Shown: piece by piece, positions 12,901 through 24,844 of the stretch
Layout: each line of letters starts with the position of its first letter
Numbering within the stretch: position 1 is the first letter of the stretch
Origin: Halichondria panicea
Lineage: Eukaryota > Porifera > Demospongiae > Suberitida > Halichondriidae
NCBI RefSeq assembly: GCF_963675165.1
Contig: NC_087385.1
Span: 4,760,412 to 4,824,411, forward strand
Direction of reading: 5' to 3'
DNA: 64,000 nucleotides
Notes under the pieces: generated by a model
Told to the model about the DNA's origin: nothing
Database searches by the model: none
What the model saw: the letters and a program-made list of their open reading frames with translations, nothing else
Translations under genes and position numbers: made by a program

Positions 12901-15900
12901 GGTCTACCAGCACCTGAAAAGCCTTGACTATTACCACTAGACCATTGAAAACCACCTGATGCTAACTCTGAAAAAGAATTTGCTTTGCCGTCAGAAGAGA
13001 GAAACGAGAAAGCAGCCTTAATCGTTGTTTCTTTAGGTCCATCTTCTTGCTTCACACCAGCGCCGTTTTTGACCGCTTTATCGCCTTCTTCACACAACAC
13101 AGTCTCGCTAGGATTATCCACACTGGCCTCTAAGTTAGGGGAGGGGTCTGGACTGCCGGGCTGCTCCAGAACAGGTGGGTCTTCCGTGCATCCTCTACAT
13201 CCAGGGCAAAGTGCCTTCTTCTCATAGTTGTAGAAGGTGATAGGGAGCATATATTTCTTTGCAAGTTCCACTTTCTCGGGAGGTGGGATTTCTTCTGCTA
13301 CAAAGAGGACACTATCTGTGGAATCTTCCTCTCCGTCTGACAGTGCATCAATGGGATCGCTTCTAGAAACATGATGGTCTGGTGTCACCGATCCACTATT
13401 ATCTGATTCTTGAGCTGATTCTCTATCTTCGGCTTCCTCAGTGTCTTGCTGGGGGGTGGCGGCAAACGAGAAGCTAGAAAAGGCAAATCCTGATTGAAAC
13501 ACACCAGTTGGTGCCGTAGTAGCAGTACTCAGGGGCATGTTGAACAAACCAGTTGGGGCCGTAGTAGCAGTACTCAGGGGCATGTTGAACAAACCAGTTG
13601 GTGCCGTAGTAGCAGTACTCAGAAGGGGCGTGTTGAACAAACCAGTTGGGGCCGTAGTAGCAGTACTCAGGGGCATGTTGAACAAACCAGTTGGGGCCGT
13701 AGTAGCAGTACTCAGGGGCATGTTGAACAAACCAGTTGGTGCCGTAGTAGCAGTACTCAAAAGGGGTGTGTTGAACAAACCAGTTGGAGCCGTAGTAACA
13801 GTACTCAGGGGCATGTTGAACAAACCAGTTGGGGCCGTAGTAGCAGTACTCAGGGGCATGTTGAACAAACCAGTTGGGGCCGTAGTAGCAGTACTCAGAA
13901 GGGGCGTGTTGAACAAACCAGTTGGGGCCGTAGTAGCAGTACTCAGAAGGGGCATTTTGAACCCACCAGTTGGTGCCGTAGTAGCAGCAGGAGTGGTGCC
14001 AAATGAAAGTCCAGTAGACAATTTAAATCCTCCATTTTCACCAAATAAGGAGGTAGCGGTAGCGGTAGTTCCTCCTTTACCAAATGATGTCGTAGCAGCA
14101 GAAGAGTTTGGATTCTTGGTCGAGCATGCCACACATTCATTTGCTGATTCTTTATTAGTGACTAGACACACATTACATGACCAGCTACCTTTGGGGGGAG
14201 CTAGGCGTCCACGAATATCAGTGCTAAACGTTCCTCCTTTACCAAATGATGTCGTAACAGCAGAAGAGTTTGGATTCTTGGTCGAGCATGCCACACATTC
14301 ATTTGCTGATTCTTTATTAGTGATTAGACATACATCACATGACCAGTTGCCTTTGGGGGGAGCGAGGCGTTCACGAATATTAGAGCTCGTCTGGGCTAAT
14401 TGTTCAGTGTTATGTTCTAGTTCCTGCATCACATTACTGCTCTCATTACTGGCATCAGTTTTGAAACTAGCTCTGTCATTAGATGGTAGTTTAAATCCAA
14501 CAAATGGAGTAGCATCTTTTCCAGAGGGCAATAATTTGTTAGTACTCATCGGTTTAAAGGATTCACAAGCTACACACTTCAACGAGTCCTTTTGGTTAAC
14601 TAATAAACAAGTGTCACATGACCAGACGTCTTTTGAAGGGGTGAAGTTTGACAGTCCAGAATCAGGAGGTTTTGGTTTTGTTGATATACTGCTGAGAGGG
14701 AAGCCGACTGTGGGCCCACTGGACAGAGCAGTAACATTGGTTGTGGTGGTACTTGACAGTTTGAACCCACCAGTTGGGAATCCACCACTTGGGGCCGTGG
14801 TTGGAAAAGTCAGTTTGAACCCACCAGTTGGGGCCGTAGTAGCAGTACTCAGAAGGGGAAGTTTGAACCCACCAGTTGGTGCCGTAGTAGCAGCAGGAGT
14901 GGTGCCAAATGAAAGACCAGTAGACAACTTAAATCCTCCACTTTCACTAAACAATAATGAGGTAGCAGTAGAGGTAGTTCCTCCTTCACCGAATGATGTT
15001 GAGGTTGCACTTACAGCAGCAGAGTTTGGATTCTTGGTCGAGCATGCCACACATTCATTTGCTGATTCTTTATTAGTGATTAGACATACATCACATGACC
15101 AGCTGCCTTTGGGGGGAGCGAGGCGTCCACGAATATCAGAGCTCGTCTGGCCCAGTTGTTTAGTGTCACGTTCCAGTTCCTGCGTTGAATTATTGCTCTC
15201 ATTACTGGTATCGGTTTTGCTGAGTTCTTCAACGGCAAATTCAACAGTCTGTTTGAACTTTGTAGCGATCTCATCAGTTTTGAACTTGATGGCTAGTTTT
15301 TCAGATTTGATCTCCTCATCGGAAAATTCGGCATTGGTAAACCAACACAACATACGTTTACTGTCTTGCAAATATTTGAATTTCATGGCAGGCACAACAT
15401 AGTGATTACAACAAATTTTCAGAATCTGATCTCTTCTCATTAACAATCGAATTTTTCCCGTGCTTCGGTGCTTGAGTACTTTCATCTCGCCGAGGCCCTT
15501 GTCCTTCCATTCACTGTTGTGGAATCGAAACAGCTTTGCTCTCTCAACGAACAGTGCCTCTTCGTTCTCTTCACCACTCTGTATATTATCAAGTTCGGGC
15601 AGGGAGACAATCGAATAGTCAACATTATTACTCGTGTCATGTGCATCACTGTTATCTTCTTGATCTTGTTCCGCATCGTTAGACTTGCTTGAGAATATCG
15701 AGGCACCGATGGTGCTGAAAATAGAGTCACTGTGTGTTTTTGGTGTTTCTTTCGGGATAAGTCCTCCACCAATGGCGGCTGTAGAAGGTTGACTGCCTGT
15801 AACATTTTTGGATAAAAGAGAGGACAAAATCGGGGCTTTTGAGGTTGCTATGGTTTCTGTCTGCACACTCGTTACAACAGGTGACTGAGTCGGTGAAAAA

Positions 15901-18900
15901 TTCGCAAAACTCAATAGAGAGCTGTTTCCCAGAATTGAAAATGGCTGACTTGTTTTAGCCAATGTTGCCGACGGAGATGAGGTAGTGGGATTCATAGAGA
16001 AGCTGGGCACAGTGAAAGTAGGCTCAGAGGAGGTACATGCAGGAATAATTGATGGCGGAGGCTGATTGTTCATCGGAAAACTGTACGGTTTAGGGAAAAT
16101 AGAAGACGGTTCCTTAGTTGTGGTGACAGGTTTATCAGTACCATCAACTGTTGTCGTGCCAAATACAGGCAATTGAGAGGCCGAGGACGTGGTTTGACCA
16201 AACGTGACAGGTTTATCAACTGTTTTCGTGCCAAATACAGGCAATTGAGAGGCCGAGGACGTGGTTTGACCAAACGTGACAGGTTTATCAACTGTTTTCG
16301 TGCCAAATACAGGCAATTGAGAGGCCGAGGACGTGGTTTGACCAAACGTAAACGACACTGGTGCTGTAAATGAAAACGATTGTGACCCTAAAACACCAAA
16401 ACCTGACGCTGTTCGTTTCATTCCCGATTTATGCCCACTAGTAGTGACATCATCATTTTTTGGAGACGTTGCTGACACAGTAAATGGGAGAGCAGGATTT
16501 TTGACAGGTAGCGGCTGTTGAGATGGCAACAGATTACCCAAACCTGTGGCCTGTACACTGGGCAAGGGGTGGGCCAGTACAGGTGGCTGAAACTTGGGCG
16601 TTAAAAACAATCTGTTTTGTACTAATTTTGGTGTAGTCGACACAACTTGCTCGTTAGTGGTTGGCATGGTATCGGCATTACTTGCAGCTCCAAGGGATAC
16701 AGGCTTGGTACTTGGACTAATTAATTGCGGTCCACCGATAGCGGGTACAAAGGAGTGAGACAGAAGGTGCTGAGGCAGAGTTAGTGGGGGTATGTTGATC
16801 GGACTTCGGGGGGCAAAGGGACGTGGCGTCTCAACAGATTGTGGGGATCTGTTGATCGGACTTCGGGGGGCAAAGGGACGTGGTGGAGTAGTGAACGTCT
16901 CAACAGATTGTGGGGATCTGTTGATCGGACTTCGGGGGGCAAAGGGACGTGGTGGAGTAGTGAACGTCGTCTCAACAGATTGTGGGGATCTGTTGATCGG
17001 ACTTCGGGGGGCAAAGAAACGTGGTGGAGTAGTGAGCGCCTCAACAGATTGTGGGGGTCTGTTGATCGGACTTTGGGGGGCAAATAGACGTGGTGGAGTA
17101 GTGAGCGTCTGTATTCCAGTGGCAACCCCTTGGAAGCTGTTGTTAGGTTGAGGGACAGCTAGTGGTGGAGGTGATTGCTGCTGTGAGAACATTGCCATTC
17201 GGTTAGGTTGCAGCTGAAACATGTTTAGAGGAGAGGTCTGACGAGGAGAGATCTGCTCGTGAAAGAGAGGCTGCTGTCCTGGCAACCACTGCTGACCCAG
17301 CCCTTGAGGAGATAGCTGCCCTCGGAAATGAGGATCATAATTTGGAGCAGGTGACATTAGTCGAGGCCCATACGATAAGTTGGTTTGACCGTGTGACTGC
17401 ATGCCTGGATACATCGTAAAGCCTTGGGGAGACATTTGCGATTGATTGTTTGTGTGAGTCGTTCGAGATTTTATCAGATCCATTTCAGCCTATGAGGGAA
17501 AGAGAAACACAATTATAAGCTAAGTGTCTAGATAGAATTACAGCTGGCATGAGTTGCTAGGTTACTGGTACAAGCTCACAAACACTACAAAACAATGGCC
17601 TACATCTATATATAGTACTGTACATGAAGCACAGGCTATGGCAGAATAAAATTACCTGTAGTTTCTCAAGCTGAGAGGCCATTTCTGATAATTTTTGTTC
17701 GTGTTTGCGACTCTGATCAGTGAAGGGGGAGGTTATTTGACTGAGAGGCGGGGTCTTTGTGTTGGCCGGGGTGGACGAGAAACGACGAGGGAGACTCGGG
17801 CTCTCCTCTTCATAGTCGAGAGCACACGCCACTATAGTGAGTGGGGGAGGAGAGAGGTACGCAGTCACAATAGTAACCAATGCAAATAGACAGCTGCATG
17901 CATCGCTTGTGGTACGAAATGAAAATACACAGAGTACTTACAAGGAGACTTCTTTGTTTCTCCAAGGAGATCCTGTATATTGTCTCTTTTTAACAAGAAC
18001 TTCTGTCGTAAATTCTGAAAGAATAATATAATAGCTATAAGTTCTCTTGTCTTGATGTTTACAATACCAATATAGCACGTAACTGTTTTATACGGCTATA
18101 TCTAACTAGACACAACATTACAATAATGGTACCTTAATTTCGTGCTCTGGAGTCAACCGAGTAATAGCCAGGTCCAGAGCATCAGCTGCCTTCTGAAGAT
18201 TGTCGAGTCGTGAGTCCACCTTCTCCCGAGTGTCTGCTTGACCGGACATGACAGCAAGATGAAGGTATACCTGTTCAAGAAGAGAGAGATGACATAAATC
18301 ATTTAATACGTTTATGGAAACAGCCGGAAAATGTATCCTATAAGCTAAGAAATGCACTCAAATTAATCGAGAATTCACTTGCAAGACTAGAGCACTGAAG
18401 TGCAAACCCTCGGCTGGTGATATGATTATAAAGAAACCAGAAGAGTGATATAATGCAGTGCATGTAGTGATGTATGACTGAGCTGTCTAGCACAGCAACT
18501 CAGGAGCAATAAAACTAAACCAGACTAGAGACATGCTGAAACATTGAGAACAGAGTTTTAGTGGTACATGAGGTGAACTAGGTCCTAGTCTAGGATCACA
18601 GCAAAGAAGCCTGGAGTCTCAGAGAAGTATGACTCTTGGATGGAGTAGGATCCCAGAGTCAGCTAAGAGCAACAAACAAGTCCCAATTCTAGCTTTCTAT
18701 TGTAGTGACCCTTTTCCACTGTTTTTGGTACGGGATTACTTCAGCTGTAAATACGGAGGGTGCCTCGAATAAAGGCCGCGTGTATAGTGTTAGCTAGCTA
18801 GCTGCCAACGTGCAAGTTCAAGCTTCTTAGTTTATGCTCGCTTTTATTCGACAACAAAGCTCTAACATCGAAATCTACTATTGTTAAAACTAATAACTTA

Positions 18901-21900
18901 TTGTGTGAAGGCTATCCATGCTGTAAACGCAGTGCTGTGGCAGCCAGGTGAGCAGATCCTGAACTTACAAACAGACAAACAAACAAACAGACAAACCAAA
19001 CGACTACTATAACCCGTGGCCGCCCACGCGCCTCGGGTTAATAACATGTACAATATAATTATAATGTACCTTGGTAATGTATAGCAATTTACTAATGCTT
19101 CAGGGTATAGAATGCTACATCGTGCTACAGTAACAGCAGGTGCACATACCTCAGATTGGTTCCAAGCCGAGGGAGCTGTCTTCACTCTCGAGTACAGCCT
19201 GAGTGCCCTGCTCATGTCTTGCCTATACAGCGCTTCATTTGCAATCGTCATCCGTGCCTCGGAAAGTAGTTCTGACTGGCTAGAGTCGGAAGAGGGACTC
19301 AGAATGTGTTCTACGATCGCCCAGTAGTGACAGCTCCGCTTTAGCAACATCTAGAAATGAGTGCTATGCATGTAATTACATACATTGCACCGCTCTTACT
19401 ACCGCATAGCGTGTAATTTTCGTGGGGTAAAAAATTCGTTCAACTCGAAAAACGGTGGTATTCGTAGGTAAAATTTCGTTTAGTCTCGTGGCTGCACTGC
19501 ATTCCTACGTTTGGGTAAGCCACGCCTACGTTAAAATTTCGTGAAGGTCAGCTTGCCCACGAAAATAACGAATATTTTACCCCACGAAAATTACCCGCTA
19601 TACAGTATTCAACAATTGACAGCAACAATTCTATAAGCACCACTCGAACCCACTAACCATTATAACGTCGCGGTCGTCCCCACCATCAGTTTCTAGTTCA
19701 GCCTGAAAGTAAGGGAGAGGTTAGTAGTATTACAAGCAGCTGGCTCTCAGAGAGCATGCACACACACGTACCCTCTTCTTGAAATGCCTGGCAAGTGAGG
19801 TGAGGTGTTCCAGACTGAGCTGAAGAGGACTACTCCCTCGCACGAAACTCAGGAACTCCCTCACCACCTTCTTCACACTAGCTGCATCTTGAGCACTGCA
19901 CACAAATGTTAGAGCAAATATAATTGTAGTAATTGCACCATGGTCAAAGTTTGAAATACAATACACATGTACGGACGGGCCCACACATAAGTTTTCCACA
20001 TAGTTTAGGTAAAGGCTCACATGATCACCAACTACAGAGCTAGCTACAGAGAAGGTAGGACACGCATCACGTGCGCCTCAGTAATTAACAATCCACGTTT
20101 AACCGCAAAGAGATTTAGACAAGGATTTGTGCATGAAAAGTGCAGATATCCAAGGAGCCAAAACAGCAGCGATCCCACTTGAGATCTAGAAAGTGATGTG
20201 AGCTTTAGAGAGCACAACAGTAGATCTACCACAGGCACCATAGCTACACTTGAAAGGTTAAAGGTCAAGAGCCTAACGTAAACATCGTATGCCACACATT
20301 CCATTGACATGTGACTGATGACGCATGTCCCGCCTCCTCTGAGCTAGCTATGGTCAAATGCACCCACTGCTTCACTATGGTTTAACCTGAGCTTTCCGAG
20401 CAGGAAGGTGAGTAAGGCAGTCCAGTAGTGCTGGTGTGGGTTTTTGAGGCTGAGGCAGACGGGTAGACAAGAGACGAGGGCAGTCGTCAGGTTGACTGCT
20501 GTCATGGTAGGTACACTGAACAGCTGGGGTGACGTCAGGCGCTCACTGTACTCAGTTAACAGGTGGGCCAGAAAAGCCTGAGAAGGTAACCAAAATATAT
20601 ATCACTCACTAGAATTTTCATTTTGACATTCATAATTAGCTAAAGGCAATACGTACGTGGTTTTTAGCTAACCACATTAATTACACTAACTACCTCAATG
20701 TCGAGCACACAGAGAGTGGAAGGCTCAGTGGAGTCGAGGGAGGGTGTGTCCAGTCGCAGATCATTGAACATTCTCCCCATCCACAAGAACACTGCAGGGA
20801 AACATGATTATAGAGACACTAAGCCGTTGCCTCAAGTTGAGACATGATAATCCACTTACAAAATGGTTGTTTGTTCAGAGCCTTGTAGGCAAGGCAACGC
20901 CACAGCAAATTGCACAGCTGCCTCTCCTGGGCAATGCATTCTGTACAAAGCACACAATCAACATGGAACCGAGTCTGCATTGGGCAAACTGTTCTCACCT
21001 CTGTCATAATTTTCCAACTCTTGAGCAGAAGGCAAGACAGGAAGTGTGAGGAACGTGCCATCATTAGAGAGAAACGACTGGGGAGGGGGGGATCATGGAG
21101 GAGGTAATATAATTAAATGATACGATTGTACAATGGCTTCCCACCTCTTGGAGAGAGAACTTGATGTCTCTTGATCCAAACTTGGCTTTAAATTTCTACA
21201 AGTGTCACAAAACGTTCGAACTCTTTGTACTATGCAGTTCATACAAAGCATGCGTCTAGGCAACACTCACCCTATTGGTCCCTCCAAACAGAATCTTGAT
21301 CAGGTGCAGCTTCCCGCCCTGGGGATATGGGGGGGACAAGGCAATAAATTATTACCATATATCCCTAACAGTACTAGTAGTCTGTACACACTGTGGAACT
21401 ACAGGTGCAGTGGTCATACCATTTCCATAGCAATTTTGGGTAAACTTTCAAAGAAGAGCTTTCCTTTAGCTGCCTCTATTAGCATCAAGTGCCGACCTGT
21501 AGGATACAGGAACGAAGAGAATGACATGAGATTTATACGTGCAACAAGCAAACGGAGAAGTCAGGAAACCCCTATGTACACAGCACCTGTAATGCTTGTC
21601 CTGGCACAGGCTGTGTTGTACCACGTCCTCAGTCGGAGGTGTGTCCTCTTGTCCAGTGTCCGGTATTGTTCCAGGTCCCAGGGAGGGGCTTTCATCGATG
21701 ACAGCATGCACATCACCCCCATCTGTAAACAAACAGAGAAACATATATTTGCACAATCGTAAAATAACCATGAATAACAGTACAAGGTATAAATGCACCA
21801 CAATCATGCATATTAGTGGGCTCCACAGTCATACACAGAAACTAGCAAGTTTCACTTACAATGGACGCAACAGTGATAGAGCTCAGGAGGGACTGTCTCT

Positions 21901-23899
21901 GTTGCCATGCCAATAGAAAGAGATAGCGGCCAGCCATGAAGTACAGCTGGGCACAGAGTTGCTTGAGGGCCATTTGGAAGAGGGGGAGAGCCGATGGAGG
22001 AAGCACGCTCAGCATCTGTCCAGAGGCACATAGCACCTTGTCAAACCTAATCGGAGGAATGTAAAAGGTGTGTAAATTGTAACAGACTATCCTCTACAAT
22101 CAGGGGAAAAGCAATTTGGTAGCATTGCAAGATGGCACCTACTTGAGGAGTAGAGCTGCACTGTCGTCCAGGTCACTGCTGGGACAGGCTAGAAGATTAA
22201 AGAGAGTCGTAGTGAACTCCAACAGGGTGACTAAAATTTCCAGCGTTTCAACACCATCTCTAACACCTGCACACACAACACTTGAAACACGTACATACAT
22301 GTAATACCCAATATCCCCATGGCTACTGGCATACCTTTTGCTCTTAAGTTCTCATAATAATCCTACAGAACAGTGAATACAAAAGGATGATACTAGTGAC
22401 AATACAAACACACGAGCTACGCTTGGTAACGGTACCTCTGCAATTGTCAGGGCAAACAGCTGCCACTGCAATGAGTCAGTAAGCTGGCCAGCCCGGTAGA
22501 GATCCTCACAGTAATAGAACGCTTCCTGACTCTTACCTATAGAATTTATTGTCAGAGAGGAGAAGAATGATATAACAGACTCACCAGATTGGCAGTACAG
22601 TTTGACTAGTCGAATGTGCAAGTTAACATCGTTCGTATTCACTGCCTGAGGAGTAACTCAGAGTTTGTATGCATAATTATTGTGATCAAAATAATTATTA
22701 CCAGTGCTTTCTTGATAACCTTCTCCATGGAAAAGCCTCCCTCTAAGGATTGAATTTTCTCCTGCAATGGAGACAAAATGATCACATTGTTAAGGTAATT
22801 AGCAATCAATCATCGGTAATGAACTCACGCAAAGAGGGACAATGAGTGGGTGACTCTGACCAATGGCTTCAATGTGTTGCAAGCACTCCTGTGATAAATA
22901 GGTTCAAGCAGTAGCTGCAGTCTGAGTGCGGAGCTCATGTGTTGAGGCTCAACTACACCTACCTTGAGAGAATCAACGGGTGGTTTCTCTAGCTTCAGGT
23001 ACACAGATACCACTGCAGGAAACAGGTATGCATGCGATTACAGAAGAAATCTCACATGACATACTTTTCTACGCAAGGCTTTTAACAACGTAAGCAGTTA
23101 TGAAAGGTACATAAACAGAGCCTTACGTGCTTCTATGACATCTCTCTGTCCTCTTTTCAGCTCTAGAGACCTGCCATAAGAATGTTTGTGATCACATTCA
23201 CGTATACTGCACTGTACTTACCTTTTGTAGTGTGCAATGGCCTTCCCATTCTCAGCAGTGGCATTACACAGGTGACCCATCAACTTGTGCGCCCTAAAGA
23301 GTTGCAGACATACAAATATCAGGTATGAAACTGTACAATGTCACATATATCAAACAAACCTTGGATCTCGCCCATTTACACTGATAAAGTTAGCCAAGTA
23401 GCTGCAAAATGTGGAGCATCAATTCAACAGTACAATATTATTAAGGAGCACATAGATCAGTAGGGGTGCAATTGGGGTACACTACTATAAGCAAAAATCA
23501 GCCCCGCCCCCTTTCAGTTTCAATTTAACCACATCTGATTGAGATTATCTCATACTGCTTACATCACAGCACTGTCATATTCCTTTACTTGATAGAGGAG
23601 TTTGGCAAATTCATATCCATGATGTTTTAGCTGTATGTCAAAAATAGGTACGGGTGATGGTACAACCAAGAGTACAGTTACTTATGTTAACGAAATACAG
23701 GTGCATGTATAAGTACGTGTGGATGCTGCGTGAATAGCTATTTAGTAGTACAATACAAGAATCAACATTGTAGTATATCGTATATCGGGAAGCAACTATT
23801 CAATAGCATTGCTTTGCTACGCTTTACTTCTAGTGGATCAGAGATGCGAGACTCCACCCCAGCAATGTGGCTCTTGACTTGCTCCTTGCTCAGGACCAT
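9942..23899 (-). CDS. RANBP2: NUP358/RANBP2 nucleoporin, complete, 28 exons, no cyclophilin domain
   Basis: Cytoplasmic-filament nucleoporin that binds Ran-GTP. Exon 1 is 23828..23899 and the last is 9942..17489, a single 7.5-kb exon. The others are 23563..23630, 23360..23401, 23222..23293, 23127..23170, 22963..23012, 22829..22888, 22702..22761, 22585..22645, 22436..22536, 22335..22362, 22143..22266, 21860..22046, 21587..21722, 21420..21496, 21271..21318, 21145..21195, 20999..21077, 20860..20940, 20694..20791, 20387..20577, 19772..19895, 19658..19702, 19150..19350, 18133..18270, 17942..18014 and 17656..17831. They sum to 10035 bp in phase, about 3344 residues (human 3224). Residues 1-745 match the TPR/alpha-solenoid N-terminus (GYEFAKLLYQVKEYDSA; VNGRDPRAHKLMGHLC). 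Three Ran-binding domains lie near residues 1470-1582, 2404-2512 and 3229-3334. Six RanBP2 zinc fingers (WxC-x2-C-x10-C-x2-C) lie near 1619-1951 (four) and 2596-2662 (two). FG repeats lie between. Two segments with KQLMLPPAFFLYEKK-type motifs resemble the region before the human SUMO-E3 repeats. The frame ends straight after RanBD3, so there is no cyclophilin domain. Confidence 0.95.
10540..11545 (-). repeat. 41-codon (123-bp) tandem repeats in NUP358
   Basis: About eight direct units encode an acidic Ser/Thr/Pro-rich sequence (core THSESDASITQDPPEEATFA, then PAKQPPSPVEEPKES). They sit between the second LPPAFF motif and RanBD3, near protein residues 2810-3145. DNA copies are almost identical, and one unit carries an extra AKQPP-coding insertion (about 11060-11090). 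Frame is kept throughout. The function of this spacer is unknown. It resembles a disordered linker. Confidence 0.93.
13490..13990 (-). repeat. Short tandem FG-type repeats in NUP358
   Basis: About a dozen units of 14 to 16 codons, of the form TTAPTGLFNMPLSTA, lie near protein residues 1995-2162. They place an LF rather than an FG in most units, in the low-charge context typical of nucleoporin FG regions. Related degenerate units occur at 14760-14900. Confidence 0.9.
16150..17110 (-). repeat. Two further tandem arrays in the NUP358 FG region
   Basis: At 16150-16340 there are three 24-codon units with FGQTTSSASQLPVFGT, carrying FG dipeptides. At 16790-17110 there are about five units of 20 to 23 codons with RSPINRSPQSVET and TTPPRPFAP. 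Both lie between the TPR part and RanBD1. Confidence 0.9.
18370..19045. repeat. Dispersed repeat, copy 1 (NUP358 intron)
   Basis: This lies within the intron 18271..19149. It shares long stretches with 55245..56430 and 60330..60805. Shared landmarks are AGAGCACTGAAGTGCAAACC, a block with GATCACAGCAAAGAAGCCTG, a block with GCCAACGTGCAAGTTCAAGC and the end GCCGCCCACGCGCCTCGGG. There is no coding capacity and no clear terminal repeat, so its class is unknown. Confidence 0.7.
19402..19605. mobile_element. 204-bp TA-flanked MITE (Tc1/mariner-like)
   Basis: The left end is CCGCATAGCGTGTAATTTTC and the right end is its inverted complement, ending GCTATACAG. TA dinucleotides flank it at 19400-19401 and 19606-19607. 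Arms of about 32 bp continue into GTGGGGTAAAA. It sits in the NUP358 intron 19351..19657. A relative with TIR CCGTATAGCGCGAAATTTTC is at 52257..52482. Confidence 0.8.
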
Positions 23900-24196
23900 C
23901 TCTTGGACAGCAGTTCAGGAGAGCAGACCTCACTGGAGCATGGAGTATTGGATCTCTGTAGAAGATGTACTACGGTAGTTAGAATAGGATCTAAGCTATT
24001 AAAACACTGTTTGTCTAGGTCCACATGGCTGGGATAACCTTTGACCCTAGAAATAAAAGAACACCATGTGGGTGATCCACGAGAATGCGTTCAGAGCTTG
24101 AGTATTGTGTTGGCTAAAAGATACTGAGAAAGGAAAGGTGATTGATTTTAGTGAATTAATGATGACTGTCTCAAATTCTTCTTTCCAGAGTGTTCA
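23900..24196. promoter_or_regulatory. Divergent NUP358 / bL36m upstream region
   Basis: There are 297 bp between the NUP358 ATG (minus) and the bL36m ATG (plus). This is close enough for a shared bidirectional promoter. TTTCCAG ends at 24188, just before the bL36m coding start, so a 5'UTR intron in that gene is possible. Confidence 0.4.
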
Positions 24197-24487
24197 ATGG
24201 CGAGTCTGCTAAACCTTTTCAGAGGGATGGTATTGAGACCACTCGTTCATCAGTGTCATCTTGTATCATCAAGCTCTGTACACACAGGCATCCCTAGGGC
24301 CATAACTCTGAAGCAAGCCCCCATTTTCAATCACGAGCTACCCTCCTTCAATGCTCTGCTGGCTAGAGGATACAAGACAAAGGGAACACTCAAGCTGAGA
24401 TGTCCAGGCTGCAGATTTGTCAAGAGGAAGGGACGGCTTCGAGTTGTGTGCAGCAAGAAACCAAGACATAAACAGAGACAGGGTTGA
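24197..24487 (+). CDS. MRPL36: Mitochondrial ribosomal protein bL36m
   Basis: A 96-residue protein with no intron in the coding part. The C-terminal 38 residues are the bacterial L36 fold with its zinc site: RCPGC near residues 74-78, then C-x4-H in VVCSKKPRH, i.e. C-x2-C-x12-C-x4-H. The basic, Ser-rich N-terminal ~55 residues, without acidic residues at the very start ([16 protein letters not shown]), fit a mitochondrial targeting peptide. It acts in the large mitochondrial ribosomal subunit. It is divergent from NUP358. Confidence 0.95.
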   Translation: MASLLNLFRGMVLRPLVHQCHLVSSSSVHTGIPRAITLKQAPIFNHELPSFNALLARGYKTKGTLKLRCPGCRFVKRKGRLRVVCSKKPRHKQRQG

Positions 24488-24844
24488 TAGCAGTTACATG
24501 TAGCAATTACAGCTCGATATGTATGTGTTCATGTTTCCATTTTGCAAAAATCTGTTGGGGGAGGGGCTGAATTCTAATTATGCAAATGAAAGATTGAAAG
24601 TGCTTGCAGAGTTCAAAGCTTTAGAGCTGACTAGCTAGCTAGTTAGAGGCGAGCCTATACCTTGATCACAACTTGCATACCAACAGAGGACCAGCACAAA
24701 GACTATCAGGTGCAGTTACTCATACTGTACTGCAGCATTAGGGAGGGTGCATGGATTTACCAGTTGCTATGGAAACATAGGAGACGTGGTTAATAATCCC
24801 TCTGGGTTCCAATCCCTTGCCTTTCTTTCTTAGGCTTTGGTGAG
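24488..24844. other. Intergenic, bL36m 3' side to DZIP1 start
   Basis: 357 bp with the bL36m 3'UTR and the DZIP1 5' region. An acceptor-like TTCTTAG lies about 12 bases before the DZIP1 ATG, so DZIP1 may have an upstream non-coding exon. No other structure is evident. Confidence 0.4.

Noticed and set aside
13537-15402. 621-codon open frame on the plus strand inside NUP358
   Set aside because: It is antisense to repetitive FG and zinc-finger coding sequence. It shows Val/Leu-rich repeats that mirror the real protein.
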